64,000 bases of DNA. Source: Archangium lipolyticum (GTDB lineage Bacteria; Myxococcota; Myxococcia; Myxococcales; Myxococcaceae). Of the stretch, positions 48,409-57,047 are shown in pieces. The translations under genes and the position numbers were made by a program. The notes beneath the pieces are model-generated. The model saw nothing but the letters and a program-made list of their open reading frames with translations, had not been told where the DNA came from and did no database searches. Position 1 is the first letter of the stretch, and each line of letters starts with the position of its first letter. Where the stretch lies: NCBI RefSeq assembly GCF_024623785.1, contig NZ_JANKBZ010000006.1, positions 310,001-374,000 of the forward strand, given 5' to 3'.

Positions 48409-49109
48409 CGCGTCTTCCCTCCCGATGGCGGATAGACGGGCTCGAGCGCCGTGCCCGTCAGGTCCATCTGCTGGAAGATGTGCGTGAGGAACTCCTTCTC
48501 CGTCAGCCCGATGTTGCGCGCCAGCCGCGTACGCTCGTCCAGATTGCGCCAGGCCACCTGCAGGAGCGCATGCAACGTCTCCATCACTCCCTCGCCGCGC
48601 AGGGCCACCGCCCCCACCACCGGCTCGGAGCCGCGCTTGCGCGCCGCCTCCAGCTCCTCGTCGGTCTGGGCGTCCGGCAGATCGCGCTTGTTGAACTGGA
48701 TGACCACGGGCACTTGTGAGGCGTCCAGGCCGTTCTCCCTCATGTTCGCCCGGAGCATCCGCCAGTAGGCGTTGTTCTCCGCCGAGGCGCTGCGGCGGCT
48801 GTCGGCGATGAAGGCCACCGCATCCGCGTTCTGCAGCACCACGCGCCGGGTGGCGTCATGCACCACCTGCCCGGGCACGGTGAAGAGCTTGAGCTTCACC
48901 TTGAAGCCCGAGCTGCTGGTGAAGAAGACCGGAAGAAGATCGAAGAAGAGCGTACGATCCTCGTGCGTCTCCACGCTGAGCAACCGGCCGCGTGCCTCCG
49001 GCCGTGCCCGAGCGTGGATGGCGCGCAGGTTCGTCGTCTTCCCACTCAGCCCAGGGCCGTAGTAGACGATCTTCAATGTGAGTTCGCGCTGGGCGTGGTT
49101 GAGTTGCAC
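48405..49109 (-). CDS. MglA-family small GTPase
   Basis: 234 residues, longer than MglA (~195). P-loop YYGPGLSGKTTNL, DRTLFFDLLP, switch region LFTVPGQVVHDATRRVVL, and NKRDLP base motif. It has the MglA-specific VPGQ in place of the DTAGQ of eukaryotic Ras, so it is a prokaryotic Ras-like GTPase. The C-terminal ~40 residues (RNIGLTEKEFLTHIFQQMDL) are extra. It may control polarity, motility or the coupled kinase; function is inferred. An MglB-like roadblock partner is not adjacent. Candidate promoter at 49176-49204. Confidence 0.9.
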   Translation of the reverse strand: MQLNHAQRELTLKIVYYGPGLSGKTTNLRAIHARARPEARGRLLSVETHEDRTLFFDLLPVFFTSSSGFKVKLKLFTVPGQVVHDATRRVVLQNADAVAFIADSRRSASAENNAYWRMLRANMRENGLDASQVPVVIQFNKRDLPDAQTDEELEAARKRGSEPVVGAVALRGEGVMETLHALLQVAWRNLDERTRLARNIGLTEKEFLTHIFQQMDLTGTALEPVYPPSGGKTR

Positions 49110-49175
49110 GTGCGGAGCTCAGGCTGCCGAGAGGGAGGGGGAAGGTTCGGCCAACCCGCTCCAGGCGGACGGTTT

Positions 49176-49204
49176 TTTATAGTGAAAGGTGTTCATCATT
49201 GAAA
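49176..49204 (-). promoter_or_regulatory. Candidate sigma-70 promoter for the GTPase gene
   Basis: On the minus strand TTTCAA (49199-49204), 17-bp spacer, TATAAA (49176-49181), 67 bp before the GTPase start in an otherwise GC-rich region. Not a perfect match; the opposite strand could also promote the GNAT gene. Confidence 0.35.
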
Positions 49205-49399
49205 GCCGCCCCCCGCTTTAACTGGTGTGGGAGCCCGGAAGAGGCGGGAGCGGGCGGCCTTGGAATGCTGGCCCCGCGTGAGCAGTTTGGCAGAATCCCG
49301 CTCCCTCCCACACCGTGGGGGGAAATGTACGCCGAACCCAGGGCGTGCATGAGCACCGGGGAAACGGTTAGGATCTGGAGCGCAATGGAGGAGCAAGGC

Positions 49400-49936
49400 A
49401 TGACGATGAAGCGGGTGGACCCGGGCGTGGAGGTGGGAGCGATGCCAGTGCCGGACATGGCCAACCTGCCCAACGACCTGGCGCCGGCGGTGAAGTTCTC
49501 CTCGCCGACCGACGAGGACATGGCGTCCGTGGCCGCCCTGAGGGCCAACTCGGATCCGTGGAAGAGCCGGGGTGAGACCCTGGAGGACAGCCTCAAGTCC
49601 CTGACGGCCCTGCGCCCCTTCGTGCACGTGGCCAAGGTGCAGAACCAGGTGGTCGGCTACGTCACCATCGAGCGGGATGGTCCCGTTCCGGGCGCGGCCT
49701 ACATGCGCAACATCGTCGTCAAGCCGGAGCTGCGCCGCCGCGGCGTCGGCATGGCGGTGCTCAACCACGCCCTCCAGACGGCGCGGGACATGTACCGCAA
49801 GACGATCGCCCTGCGCGTGGACCCGGCCAACGCCCCCGCGGTGAGCTTCTACCGCAACGCGGGCTTCACCACCGTGGCCACCGTGGTGTCCAAGAAGTCC
49901 GGCAAGCTCCGCCTCCTGATGTCGCGCGAGCTCTGA
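49400..49936 (+). CDS. GNAT-family N-acetyltransferase
   Basis: 178 residues from ATG 49400, six bases after GGAGGAGC. The GNAT fold is present: FVHVAKVQNQVVGYVTIERD, AAYMRNIVVKPELRRRGVGM (acetyl-CoA loop Q/RxxGxG/A) and VDPANAPAVSFYRNAGF. It acetylates a small molecule or a protein amino group. Followed by a strong terminator. The 290 bp upstream holds only the divergent promoter region. Confidence 0.87.
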   Translation: MTMKRVDPGVEVGAMPVPDMANLPNDLAPAVKFSSPTDEDMASVAALRANSDPWKSRGETLEDSLKSLTALRPFVHVAKVQNQVVGYVTIERDGPVPGAAYMRNIVVKPELRRRGVGMAVLNHALQTARDMYRKTIALRVDPANAPAVSFYRNAGFTTVATVVSKKSGKLRLLMSREL

Positions 49937-49992
49937 GCCCGGGCCGGGAGGCGCGGTCTCGTCCTCCAAGGCCGTCGCATCCCGCCCCGCCT

Positions 49993-50040
49993 GACGCCCG
50001 GTCTGGCCCTCGATTCGAGCGGCCTCGCCGGGCGTCTTCT
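49993..50040 (+). terminator. Rho-independent terminator of the GNAT gene
   Basis: Stem GACGCCCGG (49993-50001) with CCGGGCGTC (50028-50036), nested inner CTCGA/TCGAG hairpin, then TTCTTTTGC. Confidence 0.8.
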
Positions 50041-50185
50041 TTTGCAGGCCTCATGACACACCGCGCCATTGCGGATGCGCCCCCTTCTTCAGCACCTTTC
50101 CAGGATTCATGGCAAATCCCAGCTATGCTGCAGGGCCGCTCCCGGAGGCGGTGCGCCCCGGGACTCAGGAAGGCTGGGGTCGAGC

Positions 50186-51961
50186 ATGAAGACCATCGCG
50201 GAGTTGCTGCGCCACCTGGCCCGCCCGGGCGTGCTGGAGCTCGCGCTCATCAGCGGGCGCACGCCCATGGTGAAGATGGGCGGCGGCTTCGAGGTGGTGG
50301 ATGACGGCATCCTCACGACGGAGGGGCTGAACACGGCGCTCCAGGTGCTGGTGGGAGAGAGCCGTGCGGCCCACATCTCCGAGAAGCCCAGCCAGTGGGC
50401 CCTGCGCATCGAGGGGCTGGGCCCCGTCGTCGTCGGCGCGCTGCGGCGCGGCGACGTGCTCAACGTGCGCGTCGTGCGCAACGAGCAGCAGACGGCCGGA
50501 GCGCCCACGCCTCCTCCCACCCCGCGTATCACCGCGGCCCCCCCGGCCGCCCCCCCCAGCACCCCGGCGCCTCCCGCACCGCGCCCCGGTCCGGCGAGCA
50601 CTCCGCCGACCCCACCTCCCGCCTCTCGCCCGGCTCCCCCGATGGGCGGCCTGTCCACCCGGTCCCCCAGGACCTCCGGGGTGCAGATCCTCCCGCCGAA
50701 GAGCGACACGCCCGAGCCCCCGCCGGAGCCCCAACCCCCGCCTCCCGCCGAGCCCGTGGCCGAAGCGCCGCCCCCGGGGCCGCGCATCGTCGTGCGGCCG
50801 GGGTCCGCGCGCGATCTCTCGATGCTGTTGGAGGACGCGCGCACCGTGGGCGCGAGCGATCTGCACGTCGTGGCCGGCCGCCCTCCCCTCTTCCGCATCG
50901 TCGGCGAGTTGCTGGCCCACGGCGAGCCCCTCCCCCCCGACGTGGTGGAGACGCTGCTGCTGCCGCACGTGCCGGCGCGGCTGCGCCCCGTGCTCGACCG
51001 GGACGGGAGCTGTGACTTCTCGCTCGACCTGCGCCACGCCGGCCGCTTCCGCGTCAACGTCTGCCGCCAGCGCACCGGCTACAAGGGCACCTTCCGCCTC
51101 ATCCCGCGCGAGATTCCCACCCTCGAGTCGCTCGGCCTGCCCGCGGACATCGCCAAGGCCACCCACCACCACCAGGGCCTCATCGTCGTCACCGGCCCAT
51201 CGGGCCACGGCAAGACGAGCACGCTCGCGGCCATCGTGGACATCATCAACCGCGAGACGTCGCACCACGTGCTCACCGTGGAGGACCCGGTGGAGTACCT
51301 CCACCCGCGCAAGAAGGCGCTGCTGAGTCAGCGCGAGGTGGGCACCCATACGAAGACCTTCGCCAGCGCCCTCAAGGGCAGCTTGCGCGAGGATCCGGAC
51401 GTCATCCTGGTGGGCGAGCTGCGCGACACCGAGACGGTGCGCATGGCGCTGGCCGCCAGCGAGACGGGCCACCTGCTCATCAGCACGATGAACACGCCCA
51501 GCGCGGCGAAGACGATCGACCGGCTCATCGACCTCTTCCCGCCAGGGGACCAGGCGCAGGTGCGCATGACGCTCGCCAGCAGCCTGCGCCTCATCGTCAG
51601 CCAGCGGCTGATGCCGAGCGCGGACGGCCAGTCCCTGGTGGCCGCCGCCGAGCTGCTCCCGGGCTCCGTGGCCCTGGGCAACCTCATCCGCGACGGGAAG
51701 ACGTACCAGATTCCCTCCCTGCAACAGCGCGGCAAGGGGCTGGGCATCGTGCGCTTCGACGACTCGCTGGCCGACCTGGTGCGCGCCGGGAAGACGACGC
51801 TGGAGATCGCCCGGAGCTACGCCGAGAGCCCGGACGAGGTGGAGGCCATGGTGACGGGCAAGCGGCCCGGCGCGCCTCCGGAGCCTCCTCCCCCGGGTGA
51901 TGGCGCCCGGCTGCTGTCCAAGATGGGCAACCTCCTCAACCGCAAGGGGGCCACCCCGTGA
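50186..51961 (+). CDS. PilT-like ATPase with duplicated N-terminal domain
   Basis: 591 residues, ATG 50186. The first ~100 residues resemble the N-terminal PAS-like domain of PilT (ELALISGRTPMVKMGGG), a Pro-rich linker (~108-210) follows, and then a full PilT/GspE-type ATPase with its own N-domain (SDLHVVAGRPPLFRIVG). Walker A GPSGHGKTST, Asp box LTVEDPVEYLHP, Walker B VILVGELRDTETV. The His box reads STMNTPSAAKTIDRLID, with Asn in place of the invariant His of TLHT. ATPase activity may be altered. The next gene overlaps its stop by 4 bp. Confidence 0.9.
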   Translation: MKTIAELLRHLARPGVLELALISGRTPMVKMGGGFEVVDDGILTTEGLNTALQVLVGESRAAHISEKPSQWALRIEGLGPVVVGALRRGDVLNVRVVRNEQQTAGAPTPPPTPRITAAPPAAPPSTPAPPAPRPGPASTPPTPPPASRPAPPMGGLSTRSPRTSGVQILPPKSDTPEPPPEPQPPPPAEPVAEAPPPGPRIVVRPGSARDLSMLLEDARTVGASDLHVVAGRPPLFRIVGELLAHGEPLPPDVVETLLLPHVPARLRPVLDRDGSCDFSLDLRHAGRFRVNVCRQRTGYKGTFRLIPREIPTLESLGLPADIAKATHHHQGLIVVTGPSGHGKTSTLAAIVDIINRETSHHVLTVEDPVEYLHPRKKALLSQREVGTHTKTFASALKGSLREDPDVILVGELRDTETVRMALAASETGHLLISTMNTPSAAKTIDRLIDLFPPGDQAQVRMTLASSLRLIVSQRLMPSADGQSLVAAAELLPGSVALGNLIRDGKTYQIPSLQQRGKGLGIVRFDDSLADLVRAGKTTLEIARSYAESPDEVEAMVTGKRPGAPPEPPPPGDGARLLSKMGNLLNRKGATP

Positions 51962-53079
51962 GCACCTCGCCGCGCATCTCCGCCCTCTTCGACAAGCTCC
52001 TCGAGCAGAAGGGGAGCGACCTGCACCTGAGCATCGGCCACCCGCCGCTGGGCCGCATCCGGGGCGAGCTCACGCCCCTGCGCGAGCAGCTCCTCACCCA
52101 GGCCGAGCTGGAGGAGATGCTCTTCGAGCTCACCTCCCCCGAGCAGAAGCGGCACATCACCGAGGAGCTCGACCTCGACTTCGCCTACGGCTACGGGACG
52201 AAGGCGCGCTTCCGCGCCAACTACTTCTACAAGACGACGGGTCTGGCGGCCGTCTTCCGCACCATTCCCAGCAAGGTGCTGTCGCTCACGGAGCTCAACA
52301 CCCCCGAGGTGGTGCGCAAGCTGGCCGAGCGCCGCAGCGGCCTGGTGCTCGTCACCGGCCCCACCGGCAGCGGCAAGTCCACCACGCTGGCGGGGATGAT
52401 CCACCACATCAACCACACGCGCCCGGCGCACATCCTCACCATCGAGGATCCGGTGGAGTTCGTGCACGAGTCGGTGAAGTCCCAGGTGACGCACCGCGAG
52501 GTGGGCCTGCACGCCTCCAGCTTCACCGCCGCCATCCGCTCGGCGGGCCGGGAGGACCCCAACGTCATCCTCATCGGCGAGCTGCGCACCAACGAGACGA
52601 TGAAGCTGGCGCTGCAGCTGGCGAGCTTCGGGGTGCTCGTCTTCGCCACGGTGCACACCAACAGCGCGCCGGCCACCATCGACCGCATCATCAACTCCTT
52701 CCCCGCCGACGAGCAGCCCCAGGTGCGCGGCATGCTCGCCGAGGGCCTCGCCGGCATCATCGCCCAGCAGCTCATCCGCACCGCGGACGGCAAGGGCCGC
52801 GTGGCCGCGCTGGAGATCCTCATCGGCTCGAGCGCCATCTCCTCCATGATTCGCGAGGGGAAGGTGTTTCAAATCGCGAGCAAGATGCAGGCGAGCCAGT
52901 CGCTGGGCATGCAGACGCTGGACATGCACCTGGAGCGGCTGGTGACCGCGGGTACCATCACCCCCGAGGCCGCCCTGGAGAAGGCCCAGGACAAGGAGTC
53001 CTTCGGCAAGGTGCTCCAGCGGCTCAAGCCCGGCTTCCAGGTGCCCGAGTTCGACACCGCGATGCCCGGCGGCCACTAG
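51958..53079 (+). CDS. PilT-family pilus-retraction-type ATPase
   Basis: 373 residues from GTG 51958 (GTGA overlap). PAS-like N-domain (SDLHLSIGHPPLGRIRGEL), Walker A GPTGSGKST, Asp box LTIEDPVEFVHE, Walker B VILIGELRTNETM and His box VFATVHTNSAPATIDRI. It should be an active hexameric ATPase, and may work with the paralogue just upstream as a pair. Type IV pilus or gliding-motor retraction is a plausible role. No other pil genes are adjacent. It ends 2 bp before the convergent helicase. Confidence 0.92.
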   Translation: MSTSPRISALFDKLLEQKGSDLHLSIGHPPLGRIRGELTPLREQLLTQAELEEMLFELTSPEQKRHITEELDLDFAYGYGTKARFRANYFYKTTGLAAVFRTIPSKVLSLTELNTPEVVRKLAERRSGLVLVTGPTGSGKSTTLAGMIHHINHTRPAHILTIEDPVEFVHESVKSQVTHREVGLHASSFTAAIRSAGREDPNVILIGELRTNETMKLALQLASFGVLVFATVHTNSAPATIDRIINSFPADEQPQVRGMLAEGLAGIIAQQLIRTADGKGRVAALEILIGSSAISSMIREGKVFQIASKMQASQSLGMQTLDMHLERLVTAGTITPEAALEKAQDKESFGKVLQRLKPGFQVPEFDTAMPGGH

Positions 53080-53081
53080 CG

Positions 53082-55082
53082 TCAGAAGTCGATGTCGTCC
53101 TCGCGCTCGAGCACGGGCGTCCCGTGGAACCAGCCCTCCAGCGCATCGAGCCGGTCGATGCGCCGGGCCGGCGGGAGGCTCGTGAGGAAGGCGCGTCCGT
53201 AGGCCTTGGTGACGATGCGCCGGTCCAGCATCGCCACGATGCCCCGGTCCGCCCGGGTGCGGATGAGCCGGCCGAAGCCCTGCCGCAGCGCCAGCGCCGC
53301 CTGCGGCAACTGGTAGCCGCTGAAGGGCTCCTCGCCTCGCGCCTCCAGCTGGCGGATGCGCGCCCCCACCACCGGGTCCCCCGGCGAGGCGAAGGGCAGC
53401 CGGTCGATGATGACCAGGCTCAGCGCGTCCCCGGGCACGTCCACGCCCTCCCAGAAGCTGTGCGCCGCGAACAGCACGCTGGGGTGCTCGCGGAAGGCCT
53501 CCAGCAACTGCTGCTTGGGGCGCTCGCCCTGCAACAGCACCTGGTAGGGCAGCCGGTTGCGCGCGAGCGCGTGCGCCCGCTCCATGTTGCGCAGGCTGGT
53601 GAAGAGCACGAAGGCCCGGCCTCCCGTCACCTCGCACAGCCGGATGATCTCCTCCGCCGCCGCCTCGATGAAGCCGGGGGCCGCCGGGTCCGGCAGGTGC
53701 GTGGGCAGGTACAACGCCGACTGCTCCTCGAAGTCGAAGGGGCTGGGCACCGAGACGGTGCGCACGCTCGCCACCGGCACGCCCTCCTCGTCGTACAGCC
53801 CCATGCGCCGCGCGAAGAAGTCGAAGCGGCCCTCCGCCGCCAGCGTCGCCGAGGTGAACACCACCGTGTCCACCCCTCCGTAGAGGCGCTCCTGCAGCTC
53901 CCTGGCGATCTCGATGGGGCTCGCGCGCAGGAAGACGCCCCGCCCGCGCGCCTCCGCCCAGTACACGTGGTCGTTCGACTCGACCTTCTCCAGGAAGGAC
54001 AGGTCCGCCACCAGCTCCGCGCACCGGCGGGTGAGCAGCGTCAGCTCCGGCTCGCGCTCCGTCGTGGTGAAGGCAGAGAGCGCCGAGAGCGCCTCCTTCA
54101 CCTGCTCGATGGAACCCGACAGCTGCGCCAGCCGGTCCGGCTTCAGCGCCACCGCGCCCTCGTTGTCGTTGAGGCCCAGCACCCGCGGCGCCTGGGAGAA
54201 GAGGGCTTCCGAGTGCGTGCGCAGGCGCACCACCAGCGAGGACAGCATCCCGAAGCGCGAGTCACTCGTCGGCAGCACGGCCAGCGCGTCCCGCACCAGG
54301 TCCTCCAGCCGGAAGCTGGACACCGAGTGCCCGAAGTGGCTGCCCGCCGCGTCCTCCAGCGCGTGCGCCTCGTCGAAGATGACGGCATCGTACTGCGGCA
54401 GCACGCCCTCGCCCCGCTGGCCCCGGCCCCTGAGCGCCAGGTCCGCGAAGAAGAGGTGGTGGTTCACCACCAGCAGGTCCGCCGACTCCGCCGCCCGCCG
54501 CACCCGCGTCACGTGGCAGCTCTCGTACACCGGGCACTTCGAACCCAGGCACGTGTCCGACGTGGTCGACAGCCGGGCCCAGGCGCTGAAGGACTCGGGC
54601 AGCTCCAGCTCGCTCCGGTCCCCCGTCTCCGTGCGGCTCGCCCACGCCTGCAGGTGCTTCCAGTATCGGCCCTCTTCACGCGTGGTGAACTGCGGATCCT
54701 TGCTGAACTTGTCGTAGCGGTGCAGGCACAGGTAGTTGCTGCGCCCCTTGAGGTACGCCGCGTCGAAGGACAGCCCCATGCGCTCGCGCAGCAGCGGCAG
54801 GTCCTTGAAGAAGATCTGCTCCTGCAGCGTCTTCGTCGCCGTGGACACCACCACGCGCCGGCCCGACAGCAGCGCCGGCACCAGGTAGGCCAGCGTCTTG
54901 CCCGTGCCCGTGCCCGCCTCGGCCAGCAGGTAACCCCGCTCGTTGAAGGCCTTCTCCACCGAGCGCGCCATCTGCAGCTGCTCCGGACGGTACTCGTAGT
55001 TCTCCAGCGCGGCCTGGAGCGCGCCACCGGGGCCGAGCAGCGTGTCGACGGAGGGGCGAAGCGAGGGAGCGGGCAGGGACAT
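53082..55082 (-). CDS. DinG/XPD-type ATP-dependent helicase
   Basis: 666 residues from ATG 55082 (a GTG 30 bp upstream is possible). Walker A AEAGTGTGKTLAYL, DEAH box VIFDEAHAL, motif VI GRLIRTRADRGIVAMLD. Four cysteines (NYLC, then TCLGSKCPVYESC) fit an XPD-like iron-sulfur cluster. It likely unwinds G4, R-loop or damaged DNA with 5'-3' polarity. Convergent with pilT, 2 bp between stops. Confidence 0.9.
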   Translation of the reverse strand: MSLPAPSLRPSVDTLLGPGGALQAALENYEYRPEQLQMARSVEKAFNERGYLLAEAGTGTGKTLAYLVPALLSGRRVVVSTATKTLQEQIFFKDLPLLRERMGLSFDAAYLKGRSNYLCLHRYDKFSKDPQFTTREEGRYWKHLQAWASRTETGDRSELELPESFSAWARLSTTSDTCLGSKCPVYESCHVTRVRRAAESADLLVVNHHLFFADLALRGRGQRGEGVLPQYDAVIFDEAHALEDAAGSHFGHSVSSFRLEDLVRDALAVLPTSDSRFGMLSSLVVRLRTHSEALFSQAPRVLGLNDNEGAVALKPDRLAQLSGSIEQVKEALSALSAFTTTEREPELTLLTRRCAELVADLSFLEKVESNDHVYWAEARGRGVFLRASPIEIARELQERLYGGVDTVVFTSATLAAEGRFDFFARRMGLYDEEGVPVASVRTVSVPSPFDFEEQSALYLPTHLPDPAAPGFIEAAAEEIIRLCEVTGGRAFVLFTSLRNMERAHALARNRLPYQVLLQGERPKQQLLEAFREHPSVLFAAHSFWEGVDVPGDALSLVIIDRLPFASPGDPVVGARIRQLEARGEEPFSGYQLPQAALALRQGFGRLIRTRADRGIVAMLDRRIVTKAYGRAFLTSLPPARRIDRLDALEGWFHGTPVLEREDDIDF

Positions 55083-55196
55083 TCCGGACGGGTGCGCGTG
55101 AGGGGGAGGCACAGCAGGATAACAGTGCGCCGCCCGCTCGTCGGGTTTTGTGCCCGATTGGCCTGTCTCCCTGCCTGGGGGGTATGTTCCGGCCCC

Positions 55197-56480
55197 ATGT
55201 CCTTCAAGACCAGTTACAAGGTCGGGCTCGTCCTGCTGCTCTGCTACCTCGTGGCCTGGCTGGACCGGATGGCCATCAACATGACCATCCCCTTCATGGC
55301 CCGGGAGTTCGAGATCGGCCCGGACAAGGTGGGGTGGATCCTCAGCGCCTTCTTCCTCGGGTACGCCCTGTCCCAGATTCCCGGCGGGATGATGGCCGAC
55401 CGGATCGGCCCCCGGAAGGTCATCCTCGTCGCGCTCGTCTGGTGGTCCTTCTTCACCGCGATGACCGGTGTGGCCGGAGGCCTCGCCAGCATGCTGGTGG
55501 TGCGCTTCCTCTTCGGCATCGGCGAGGGCATCTTCCCGGCGGCCGTCTGGAAGGTCATCGGCAACTGGTACTCGAAGAAGAACCGCGGCACCGCCAACGC
55601 GCTCATCCTCTCGTCCATCGCCTTCGGACCGGCCATCTCCTCGCTGCTGCTCGCCTGGTTCCTGCCCATGCTGGGCTGGCGGGTGAGCTTCTACGTCCTC
55701 GGCGGCGCCGGAGTCGTCTGCGTGCTGGCCGCCGCCCTCTACATCACCAACTCCATCCGCGAGAACCCGCGCGTCTCTGCCGAGGAGCTCGAGGAGTTCG
55801 AGCGCGACAGCCGTTCCCAGGCCGCCAACGCGGAGCAGACGCTGGAGAAGGCCAGCTTCGGCCAGCTGCTCGGCTCGCCCCCCATCTGGGTGCTCTTCTT
55901 CGTGGCCCTCATCTACAACCTCACCATGTACGGCTGGCTCAACTGGCTGCCCACGTACCTGCTCGAGGTGAAGAAGCTCTCCCTGCAGAGGACCGGCTTC
56001 GTCGGCGCGCTCCCGTTCCTCTGTGGCGGCATCGGCTGCATGCTCGCCGGCTACGTGTCGGATCGCTGGTTCCGCGGCCGGCGCAAGTACCTGGTGTTCG
56101 GCTGTCAGGCGATCGGCGGCATCTGCCTCTATCTGTTCACGCAGATCAACGACCCCGTGCAGTACATGGTCGCCCAGTGCATCGCCGGCTTCCTGCTCTT
56201 CATGGCCGCGGGCGCCATCTGGACCCTACCCATGATTCTCGTGCCCCCCCGGCTCATGGGCTCGGGCGCGGGCTTCATCAACACCGGTGGGCAGATTGGC
56301 GGATTCCTCACCAACATCCTCATCGGCTACGTCATCAAGGCCAATGACAACGACGCCGCTGCGGGCTTCCAGGTGATGCTCGGCGCGCTCGTGGTGGCCG
56401 CGCTCCTGGTGCTGGTGGGCATTCGCGAGCAGCCCGCGCCCGCCCCTGCCAGACTGGCCACGGACACGGCCTCGTCCTGA
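55197..56480 (+). CDS. MFS transporter, anion:cation symporter type
   Basis: 427 residues with twelve hydrophobic helices. MFS signatures: YLVAWLDRMAINMTIPFM, ADRIGPRKVILVAL (loop 2-3), FLFGIGEGIFPAAVWKVI, and WLPTYLLEV in the second half. These match the ACS (phthalate/sugar-acid/tartrate) branch. Substrate unknown. Ends 12 bp before the convergent RegA-like gene. Confidence 0.9.
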   Translation: MSFKTSYKVGLVLLLCYLVAWLDRMAINMTIPFMAREFEIGPDKVGWILSAFFLGYALSQIPGGMMADRIGPRKVILVALVWWSFFTAMTGVAGGLASMLVVRFLFGIGEGIFPAAVWKVIGNWYSKKNRGTANALILSSIAFGPAISSLLLAWFLPMLGWRVSFYVLGGAGVVCVLAAALYITNSIRENPRVSAEELEEFERDSRSQAANAEQTLEKASFGQLLGSPPIWVLFFVALIYNLTMYGWLNWLPTYLLEVKKLSLQRTGFVGALPFLCGGIGCMLAGYVSDRWFRGRRKYLVFGCQAIGGICLYLFTQINDPVQYMVAQCIAGFLLFMAAGAIWTLPMILVPPRLMGSGAGFINTGGQIGGFLTNILIGYVIKANDNDAAAGFQVMLGALVVAALLVLVGIREQPAPAPARLATDTASS

Positions 56481-56492
56481 GGCAATCCGCCG

Positions 56493-57047
56493 CTACTGCG
56501 CGGGCGGGTACTTCTGCAGCTTCCGTTGCAGCGAGCGGCGGTGCAGTCCCAACCGCCGCGCCGCCTCGGAGATGTTGCCGCCGCAGTCGGTGAGCACGCG
56601 CTGGATGTGCTCCCACTCGGCGCGTGCCAGGGACGGAGGCTGGAAGTCCTCCGTCACCTGCGTGCTCTCCCCCGGGCCTCGCGAGAAGGCCAGCATCAGG
56701 TCGTCCACGTCCGCCGGCTTGGGCAGGTAGTTGAACGCCCCCAGCTTCACCGCCTCCACCGCCGTGGCGATGCTGCCGTAGCCGGTGAGGACGATGATGC
56801 GGGTGGACGCATCCAGCGCGTGCAGGCCCCGCACCAGCTCCAACCCGCTCCGCCCCGGCATCCGCAGGTCCACCACCGCCAGCTCGGGGGACTCCCGCGA
56901 GGCCAGCGCGAGCGCCTCGTCGTAGGAGCCGGCGGTGCTCACCTCGAAGCCGCGCTCGCGGAAGGCGCGCGCCAGCCGCTCACGGAACACCGCCTCGTCG
57001 TCCACCAGCAGCAGCGTGGGGGCATGGTCGGGCCTGGGGCTCGTCAT
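56493..57047 (-). CDS. RegA/ActR/PrrA-type redox response regulator
   Basis: 184 residues. Receiver with VDDEAVFRERL, phospho-Asp in VVDLRMPGRSG and KP in LPKPADVDD, then a Pro-rich linker and a Fis-type HTH (WEHIQRVLTDCGGNISEAARRLGL, HRRSLQRKL). The arrangement is that of RegA/PrrA/ActR. ATG overlaps the RegB-like stop (ATGA). Confidence 0.9.
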   Translation of the reverse strand: MTSPRPDHAPTLLLVDDEAVFRERLARAFRERGFEVSTAGSYDEALALASRESPELAVVDLRMPGRSGLELVRGLHALDASTRIIVLTGYGSIATAVEAVKLGAFNYLPKPADVDDLMLAFSRGPGESTQVTEDFQPPSLARAEWEHIQRVLTDCGGNISEAARRLGLHRRSLQRKLQKYPPAQ

